From assembly GCA_038229875.1 (NCBI GenBank), contig JBBROA010000028.1, forward strand, positions 1 to 36,987: a stretch of DNA of 36,987 nucleotides. The letters are read 5' to 3'. The stretch is from JALYUA01 sp038229875. Lineage in GTDB: Bacteria > Acidobacteriota > Thermoanaerobaculia > UBA5066 > Gp7-AA6. Shown here piece by piece: positions 32,341 to 36,987 of the stretch. Numbering within the stretch: position 1 is the first letter of the stretch; every line of letters starts with the position of its first letter. Made by a program: the position numbers and the translations under genes. The notes under the pieces were generated by a model. The model saw only the letters and a list, made by a program, of their open reading frames with translations. It was not told the origin of the DNA and did not search any database.

Positions 32341-32748
32341 TGCGACGGTTTGTGTGCAGGCCCGGCACCGCGTCGCCGCGAGCGGGATCGTCTCGCCGCA
32401 CTGGGGGCAGTTCTTCGTTTTCGGCGTATCCGTGAGCGTGGGCAGGAGAAGCTTAGCCAGCAGGAAGATGACCACGCCAATGATCAGGAAGTCGATCACC
32501 GCCCCGAGCAGGGCGCCGTAGCCGATGTTGGCTTCGCTGATCTTCCCGGTCTTCGGGTCGAGCGTGCTCTTCATGTGAATGACGGCGTCACGCCAGGAGC
32601 CGCCCGGCAGGAGGAGCCCGACAATCGGGCTGATCACGTTGTCGGCGAGCGAGGTGACGACCTTCGAAACCGCGGCGCCGATGATCACGCCGATCGCGAG
32701 CGCGAGGGCGTTCTGCTTGAGAAGGAAAGTCCGGAACTCTCGAAACAT
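32338..32748 (-). CDS. mscL: Large-conductance mechanosensitive channel MscL with C-terminal zinc ribbon
   Basis: A 136-residue inner-membrane channel that opens under hypo-osmotic stress. The N-terminal helix FREFRTFLLKQNALALAIG and TM1 IGAAVSKVVTSLADNVISP are canonical, TM2 is GAVIDFLIIGVVIFLLAKLL. Unusually, the cytoplasmic end carries two cysteine pairs, CPQC and CRAC, separated by 11 residues: a zinc-ribbon-like tail replacing the usual helical bundle. Of two ATGs (32754, 32748), the second is preferred because GGGAGG then has a proper 6-bp spacing. The stop TAA is the first codon of the structured repeat. Confidence 0.92.
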   Translation of the reverse strand: MFREFRTFLLKQNALALAIGVIIGAAVSKVVTSLADNVISPIVGLLLPGGSWRDAVIHMKSTLDPKTGKISEANIGYGALLGAVIDFLIIGVVIFLLAKLLLPTLTDTPKTKNCPQCGETIPLAATRCRACTQTVA

Positions 32749-32805
32749 TTGCATCCTCCCTTTCCATTCCGCGATCCAGCCATCGGCGGCGCGTTGGGCG
32801 GGAGC

Positions 32806-33309
32806 TTATCCTCCCGGGGAGGTTTCCTCGGCACGCCACGCGGCGAGATTGCTGTCGATCTGCTTCGAATGCTTCTCGAGGTGCTCCGCGTAAACGCTCA
32901 ACCAGTCTTCCGTCGAGTAAGACCCCGAGTCCGTGTGGGTCGCCACGATCGACCAGGCCGACTCGGGGAGGTGCCGAAGGAGATTCACCGTATGCGCGCG
33001 CATGACGTCGACGGCCGCGAGCGCGAGCTCGATCTTCGCGTGGTGGTAGTCGAGGACGCGCGCCCAGCGCGCCTGGTCGTATCCGAGAACGAGCGGTTTC
33101 TCCTCCGCGACCAGGTACCGGATCCGCATCGCGGCGTTCGTCTCGGAGTCGGCGCAGTGGCAGACGATCTCGTGAACGGACCACTTCTCGGGAGCGGGGC
33201 GCCATTTCCACGCCTCGCGTGGCACCCGGGCGAACGCGTCACGCAGGAGCACGGGTCCGCTTTCGTAGCGCTGAAAAAGCGCTTCGCGCTGCTCCGCCGT
33301 TAACGTCAT
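32806..33309 (-). CDS. DinB-fold protein, DUF-type
   Basis: A 167-residue helical-bundle protein of the DinB superfamily. The ligand histidines appear in KWSVHEIVCHCADSE (about residues 45-55) and near the end in YAEHLEKHSKQID. The opening MTLTAEQREALFQRYESGP and the AWKWRPAPEKWSVHEI block are typical of a common DinB subgroup. ATG 33309 has GGAGG at good spacing; a much longer frame continues upstream, without similarity. Function unknown; members include metal-dependent thiol or bacillithiol transferases. Confidence 0.88.
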   Translation of the reverse strand: MTLTAEQREALFQRYESGPVLLRDAFARVPREAWKWRPAPEKWSVHEIVCHCADSETNAAMRIRYLVAEEKPLVLGYDQARWARVLDYHHAKIELALAAVDVMRAHTVNLLRHLPESAWSIVATHTDSGSYSTEDWLSVYAEHLEKHSKQIDSNLAAWRAEETSPGG

Positions 33310-33386
33310 TTTTCCCTCCGGGTGCTCAAAGTGTAACCCTGGCCGCCCGCTCGACGGGCCGTGGTTCGAGACCGGAGCGAAAACCG

Positions 33387-33707
33387 CTACCAGCGCGTGC
33401 CGTCGAGGGAAAGAACCGTGCGGCGGCCCATCACCCGGGCAGAGTGGCGGGTACGCGCGGGGATGTACAGGCGGTCGCCGGGCTTCAGGTCGAAGACTTC
33501 GCCGGCGACTTCGATCCGGAAGAATCCCTCGAGGACCGCGTCGCATTTGTCCTGCGCGTGCTCGTGCTCCGGAAACGACGCGCCCTCCCGGTAGGTGAAG
33601 ACCCCGACCTCGTAGCCCTCCTGCTCGAGGATCAGGATGAGACGTTTCTCGCTCAGGGGACCGTCGGCGTCGTCCCAGGTTTCGAGGCGGGCACCTGGAC
33701 ACGTCAT
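33387..33707 (-). CDS. Small cupin-domain protein
   Basis: A 106-residue single-domain cupin. The metal motif is seen in GASFPEHEHAQDKCDAVLEG (histidines and glutamate in the first cupin motif), and the second motif is LKPGDRLYIPARTRHSARV with the closing histidine. Function unknown; such proteins are often sugar-binding or metal-sensing. ATG 33707 lies 26 bp after the FHA gene stop, on the same strand, so the two are probably co-transcribed. No clear ribosome site was seen for this start. Confidence 0.82.
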   Translation of the reverse strand: MTCPGARLETWDDADGPLSEKRLILILEQEGYEVGVFTYREGASFPEHEHAQDKCDAVLEGFFRIEVAGEVFDLKPGDRLYIPARTRHSARVMGRRTVLSLDGTRW

Positions 33708-33732
33708 CGCGAGCGTCGCGGCGTCGGCGTCT

Positions 33733-34680
33733 TCAAGCGGACGGCTGCGATGGCGTCGTCTCGCGCGACGCGCGCACCAGGTCCATGAGGCGTCCTTCGA
33801 GCTCCTCGAGAAAGCTCCGGGAGCCCGAGTCTTTCGTGTCGCGCGCGCCGAGAAGCTCGCGAATGCGGGGCCTGGTGGGAAGTCCTTCGAGCGCGGCGGA
33901 GGCCTGATGCGAGAGCGACTGGAGGATTTCCAGATCGAGCTGTGTAAACGCGCCGCCGGTCGGACGGCCTTCGGCGACGAGAACTCCGGCGACCCGGGTT
34001 CCCCGGAGAATCGGAACCGCCGCGGCCGCACCCGAGCCGAGGTCCTGCACAGTGGTTCGCCGGCGTCCGCCCTCGACGGCCTTGCGCGAGAAAACGGCGG
34101 GTTCGCCGCTCGCGAGAACACTCGCGACCGCGCCCATCACGTCCTCGAAACGCCCGTCCACGGGATCAAACGGCGCGTACCCCGAAGCCACCACCGCGTC
34201 GCCGGCCGACGGCGGGCCAAAAAGTGCGGCGAAGCCTCGCTGGGCGCCCGAAGAATAGAGCGCCGCCGGGAGCAGGGACCGCCAGAGGACGTCTCCATCG
34301 CGGCATTCCTCGAGACTGCGGCAGAGGTCGACCGCCGCCGAGAGGCGCGCGGTGCGTTCGGCTGCCAGCGCGTCGACGTCGGCGTCCCCGATGCGCTCGT
34401 GGCGGCCGAGCAGGCCTCCGAACGAGATCCAGTCTCCGTTCTGCAGCGGCACTTCGGAAACCCGGGCGCCGTTGACGTAAGTCCCGTTCTTGCTCCGGAG
34501 GTCGACGAGCACCCACCCGCCGCCGCTCCATTGGAACAACGCATGCCGTCCCGAAACGCGCGAATCTTCCAGGAAGACGTCGCTCGCCGGATCGCGCCCG
34601 ACGAACTGGTTCTTCCCCTCGTAAAACACGAAGTGACGCGAGACGCCCCGGCTGGGAAAAAGCGTCAGTTTTGCCGCCAT
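33733..34680 (-). CDS. FHA-GAF domain signalling protein
   Basis: A 315-residue cytoplasmic protein. An N-terminal FHA domain (about residues 20-95) has the phosphothreonine-binding hallmarks: VGRDPASDVFLED, SRVSGRHALF and LRSKNGTYVNG. A GAF domain follows (about 110-270; RGTRVAGVLVAEG, LQSLSHQASAALE), then a short charged tail. FHA domains read phosphorylated Ser/Thr kinase targets, so a link to Hanks kinases such as the one at 15998-18778 is plausible but not shown. It is upstream of the cupin gene. Confidence 0.9.
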   Translation of the reverse strand: MAAKLTLFPSRGVSRHFVFYEGKNQFVGRDPASDVFLEDSRVSGRHALFQWSGGGWVLVDLRSKNGTYVNGARVSEVPLQNGDWISFGGLLGRHERIGDADVDALAAERTARLSAAVDLCRSLEECRDGDVLWRSLLPAALYSSGAQRGFAALFGPPSAGDAVVASGYAPFDPVDGRFEDVMGAVASVLASGEPAVFSRKAVEGGRRRTTVQDLGSGAAAAVPILRGTRVAGVLVAEGRPTGGAFTQLDLEILQSLSHQASAALEGLPTRPRIRELLGARDTKDSGSRSFLEELEGRLMDLVRASRETTPSQPSA

Positions 34681-34730
34681 GAATCAGCGGAGTTTAACCG
34701 CCCCAACCCGCGAAACGCGAGCGCCGGTCC

Positions 34731-35372
34731 TCAGATCCCGGGCTTGGTCGGATCGAGCGTTTCGAGAAGATTCTTCAGGTCGTCCGCGTGCTCTTCCTCG
34801 ACCGCCAGGATCTGCTCCATCAGGCGGCGCGAAGTGATGTCCCGGTCGCCTAAGAAGCGCACGATCTCGCCGTAGGACTCGATCGCGATTCGCTCGGCAA
34901 CGAGGTCTTCCTTGATCATATCGATCAGGTTGTCTCCTTCCACGTACTGCGCGTGGCTGCGCGACGCCAGCCCTTCGGGGTCGAAGTTCGGAGCGCCGCC
35001 GAGCTGTGTTATCCGCCCGGCGATCTGGTCCGCATGGCCCTGTTCGTCGGCGGCATGCTCCTGGAACTCGGCCGCCACGGCGCTCGCATGGATTCCGTTC
35101 GCCATGAAGAAGTGGCGCTTGTATCGCAGGACGCAGACGAGCTCGGTCGCCAGCGCCTCGTTCAAGACCTGGATGACCCGCTCACGATCGGCGCCATACG
35201 ACGACGTCACCGCTCCGTCTTCCATGTGAAGCCGCGCGCGACGCCGCAGCTCCTGGATGTCGCTCAGAAAATAGCCGCCCGCCTGTTTCTCCGCGCCGGA
35301 CGCGAGCGGGCTCTGCCCGCGATCGCCGGTTTCCGCCTGCTCCCTGCCAGTACCCTTCATTTTCTCGGCCAT
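34731..35372 (-). CDS. Bacterioferritin/ferritin-like diiron protein
   Basis: A 213-residue ferritin-superfamily protein. After a ~60-residue polar N-terminal part, the four-helix bundle has ligands in LNEALATELVCVLRYKRHFF, EFQEHAADEQGHADQI, DLVAERIAIESY and AVEEEHADDLKNLLE (two ExxH motifs). Iron storage or detoxification is likely; a heme-binding methionine was not identified. GGAAGGAGG precedes ATG 35372. The first 16 bases of the gene are also read by the overlapping extension of the RRM gene upstream. Confidence 0.88.
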   Translation of the reverse strand: MAEKMKGTGREQAETGDRGQSPLASGAEKQAGGYFLSDIQELRRRARLHMEDGAVTSSYGADRERVIQVLNEALATELVCVLRYKRHFFMANGIHASAVAAEFQEHAADEQGHADQIAGRITQLGGAPNFDPEGLASRSHAQYVEGDNLIDMIKEDLVAERIAIESYGEIVRFLGDRDITSRRLMEQILAVEEEHADDLKNLLETLDPTKPGI

Positions 35373-35827
35373 GAGACCTCCTTCCCGATCAGATCAGAGG
35401 TGACCCGGTCCCGCAACAACGTCGAGCTTGCCGGACTCTTAACGGAATCCCGGCGGACGATGCAGATCCGCCCAATAAAAAAAGGGGGCTTGCGCCCCCC
35501 TTGAAAAAAACGAAACGAGATGTAGTAGCGGTCGCGGCCACCGCCGCCGAATCCGCCGCGTCCGCCGCCGCCGCCGCTGCCGCCCGTCTTCGGACGCGCT
35601 TCGTTGACGGTCAGAGCCCGTCCGCCGTACTGCTGGCCCGAGAGCCCGGAGATGGCGTTTTTGGCTTCGGCGTCGTCGTTGAACTCGACGAAACCGAATC
35701 CCTTGGACTGGCCAGTGTCGCGATCGGTGATGACCGCCACGGAGTCCACGGTTCCGTACTGCGTGAACAGTGTGCGGAGATCATCCTCGGTCGTGTTGTA
35801 GAGCAGGTTTCCCACGTAGAGCTTCAT
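35357..35827 (-). CDS. Glycine-rich RRM RNA-binding protein, copy 1, stop codon lost
   Basis: Residues 1-75 are one RRM domain (RNP2 LYVGNL, RNP1 KGFGFVEF), followed by an RG/G-rich tail reaching GRDRYY at about residue 102. It is the tandem paralogue of 35904-36224 (about 90% identical in the RRM). In the paralogue RDRY is followed by TAG; here the codon is TAC and the frame continues for ~55 more codons (FRFFQGG...), through the intrinsic terminator at 35477-35502, to a TGA inside the ferritin gene. The annotated end is therefore formal. RNA-chaperone proteins of this type are often cold-induced. Confidence 0.82.
   Translation of the reverse strand: MKLYVGNLLYNTTEDDLRTLFTQYGTVDSVAVITDRDTGQSKGFGFVEFNDDAEAKNAISGLSGQQYGGRALTVNEARPKTGGSGGGGGRGGFGGGGRDRYYISFRFFQGGRKPPFFIGRICIVRRDSVKSPASSTLLRDRVTSDLIGKEVSWPRK
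35477..35502 (-). terminator. Intrinsic terminator of the downstream RRM gene
   Basis: In the minus-strand transcript AAGGGGGGC pairs with GCCCCCTTT across GCAA (9 bp including one G-U) and is followed by a 7-U tract (35483-35477). A strong terminator, but the RRM frame runs through it without a stop. Confidence 0.88.
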
Positions 35828-35845
35828 GAAGGCAGAATCCTTTCG

Positions 35846-35877
35846 AAAAAAAAAGAGGAGGGCGAAGGCCCCCCTCT
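35846..35877 (-). terminator. Intrinsic terminator between the tandem RRM genes
   Basis: In the minus-strand transcript AGAGGGGGGC pairs with GCCCTCCTCT across CTTC (10 bp, one G-U), followed by nine U (35854-35846). It lies just 19 bp before the start of RRM copy 1. Confidence 0.9.
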
Positions 35878-35903
35878 GGATGATGACTGACCTGGAAAAC
35901 GAG

Positions 35904-36224
35904 CTAGTAGCGGTCGCGGCCACCGCCGCCGCCGCCGCCGTATCCGCCGCGTCCGCCGCCGCCGCCGCCACCGGTGCCGCCCGTCTTCGGGCGCGCCTCG
36001 TTGACCGTCAGGGCGCGGCCGCCATACTGCTGCCCGGAAAGGGCGGAGATGGCGTTTTTCGCCTCGTTATCGTCGCCGAACTCGACAAATCCGAACCCCT
36101 TCGACCGGCCCGTGTCCCGGTCGGTGATCACGGCGACGGAATCCACGTTGCCGTACTGAGTGAAGAGAGTCCGAAGGTCGTCTTCGGTCGTGTTGTAAGG
36201 AAGGTTACCGACGTACAGTTTCAT
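35904..36224 (-). CDS. Glycine-rich RRM RNA-binding protein, copy 2
   Basis: A 106-residue small RNA-binding protein: one RRM (RNP2 LYVGNLPYN, RNP1 KGFGFVEF near residues 43-50) and a glycine/arginine-rich tail ending RDRY. Similar cyanobacterial and acidobacterial Rbp proteins act as RNA chaperones, often during cold. The leader before each copy is alike (AGGA, 10 bp, ATG), so the duplication included the ribosome site. A promoter about 130 bp upstream implies a long 5' leader; an intrinsic terminator follows its stop. Confidence 0.94.
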   Translation of the reverse strand: MKLYVGNLPYNTTEDDLRTLFTQYGNVDSVAVITDRDTGRSKGFGFVEFGDDNEAKNAISALSGQQYGGRALTVNEARPKTGGTGGGGGGGRGGYGGGGGGGRDRY

Positions 36225-36361
36225 CGAAGCAGAGTCCTGTTCCGGCGTTTTGTTTTTCGGATTCGACCGCGCCGCTCGACAAATCCGACTTCCCGTGGGA
36301 TTCGTCGGACTTCTGCGGCGCGTGAAGCGTGCGGAAAGGCGAGCGATACGAGAAGAGCTGC

Positions 36362-36390
36362 AAGATATCAGAAGGATCCGGATCTGGCAA
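36362..36390 (-). promoter_or_regulatory. Predicted promoter of the RRM gene pair
   Basis: On the minus strand TTGCCA (36390-36385) and TATCTT (36367-36362) are separated by 17 bp. This would give an about 130-nt leader before ATG 36224. A GTACGCGAGCGTAC palindrome lies just upstream (about 36397-36410). Confidence 0.5.
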
Positions 36391-36467
36391 TAACTTGTAC
36401 GCGAGCGTACGATTTTTTTCCGTCCTCCGAATGGGACGCTGGAGGAAACCGGCCGCGCCCGCCGGCG

Positions 36468-36987
36468 TTATGAGGCCCGGGCGACGAGATCCCGGAGGGC
36501 GGCCGAGACGTACCTGGCGGTCATCTGCTTGCGCCAGACCACCGAAAAGTCCGTGTTGTCCATCGGTCTGGCTGGACCCGCGGCGGCTTCCCCGGCCTCC
36601 TGGATCGCTTCCTCGTCCAGAACGCGGCCCTTGAGACGCTCTTCGGCGGCCGTCAGGCGGAGCGGAGCGGAAGCCACCCCGCCGAGGACCAGCCGGGCGT
36701 CTTCGACCAGCGCGCCGTGCCGCCGGACCGCGGCTCCGACCGAGAGGACCGGAAAGTCGAAGGACCCCCGCCGCCGGAGCTTCCGGTAAGACGCCCGCCA
36801 GCCGTCGGGAGCGGGGACCCGGACCTCGGTCAGGAGTTCCTCCGGCGCCTTCGTGACGTAGTGGATGCCGTCATTCCGGTAAAGGTCCTCGAGTGGAAGC
36901 TCGCGCGTTCCCGAGGCCGAGACGAGGCGCACGCTGGCGCCGAGGGCGATCAAGACCGGGACGGAATCCGCGGACTGGACCGCGACA
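36468..36987 (-). CDS. FAD-binding medium subunit of a molybdenum hydroxylase (CoxM/XdhB-like), 3' part only
   Basis: The last ~173 residues of a flavoprotein subunit; the 5' end is beyond the window. The visible part covers the end of the FAD domain (SVPVLIALGASVRLVSASGTRELPLEDLY) and the CO-dehydrogenase flavoprotein C-terminal domain (YRKLRRRGSFDFPVLSVGAAV, then ARLVLGGVASAPLRLTAAEE). It transfers electrons from the iron-sulfur subunit to FAD in xanthine dehydrogenase or carbon monoxide dehydrogenase-type complexes. Which substrate applies cannot be told from this subunit. A TTG at 36953 should not be taken as the start, because family sequence continues to the edge. Confidence 0.88.
   Translation of the reverse strand, partial: VAVQSADSVPVLIALGASVRLVSASGTRELPLEDLYRNDGIHYVTKAPEELLTEVRVPAPDGWRASYRKLRRRGSFDFPVLSVGAAVRRHGALVEDARLVLGGVASAPLRLTAAEERLKGRVLDEEAIQEAGEAAAGPARPMDNTDFSVVWRKQMTARYVSAALRDLVARAS

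Noticed and set aside
35523..36000. GCC/GGC triplet runs as microsatellite of interest
   Set aside because: They encode the glycine-rich tails of the RRM proteins and need no other explanation.

Overview
This GC-rich window (36,987 bp) is densely packed bacterial chromosome with genes on both strands. The best taxonomic guess is an Acidobacteriota-like organism, perhaps a Thermoanaerobaculia-type lineage. That rests on family content, not a marker gene: a secreted VWFA-related protein of the acidobacterial type, a zinc-ribbon Ser/Thr kinase with a large membrane domain, a fused actinobacterial-style KGD 2-oxoglutarate enzyme, two DinB-fold proteins and several secreted peptidase or hydrolase genes. 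No rRNA, tRNA, CRISPR array, phage module or complete insertion sequence was seen.

Layout. 1-8.3 kb is mostly plus-strand metabolism: moaD-moaE (molybdopterin synthase), mgtE, a crotonase, an aldehyde dehydrogenase, a secreted S9 peptidase, an SDR reductase and a small secreted protein ending at a strong terminator. 8.5-13 kb holds a structured repeat, the fused kgd gene on the minus strand and the 3' remnant of an M28 peptidase. 13-19.5 kb has the VWFA-related protein, a TerB-like protein, the membrane kinase and a DinB protein. 19.5-25.7 kb has a 306-bp MITE-like element abutting dedA, a polytopic DUF2142-like protein, queF, a D-amino-acid aminotransferase, and a minus-strand run of amidotransferase, metallo-beta-lactamase-fold and crotonase genes. 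25.7-29.5 kb has a thiolase, a three-gene signalling operon (small membrane protein, OmpR-type regulator, soluble histidine kinase), and a divergent Cu/Zn superoxide dismutase lipoprotein. 29.8-32.1 kb has a Phd/YefM antitoxin domain fused to an O6-alkylguanine-DNA alkyltransferase, preceded by a tandem TGTACA operator and translationally coupled to a PLP decarboxylase with an in-frame amber codon. 32.2-37 kb has mscL with a second copy of the structured repeat, DinB, cupin, FHA-GAF and ferritin-like genes, a tandem pair of glycine-rich RRM genes, and the 3' end of a CoxM-type flavoprotein subunit.

How the genes fit together. Crotonases, thiolase, dienoyl-CoA-reductase-like SDR and aldehyde dehydrogenase suggest acyl-CoA oxidation feeding the KGD-type TCA step. 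MoaD/MoaE supply molybdopterin, which enzymes such as the CoxM-containing hydroxylase at the other edge would use. The most unusual items are the apparently self-regulated antitoxin-alkyltransferase fusion, the ~160-170 bp structured repeat whose copies start exactly at the stop codons of kgd and mscL, and an RRM gene with no stop codon before its own intrinsic terminator.
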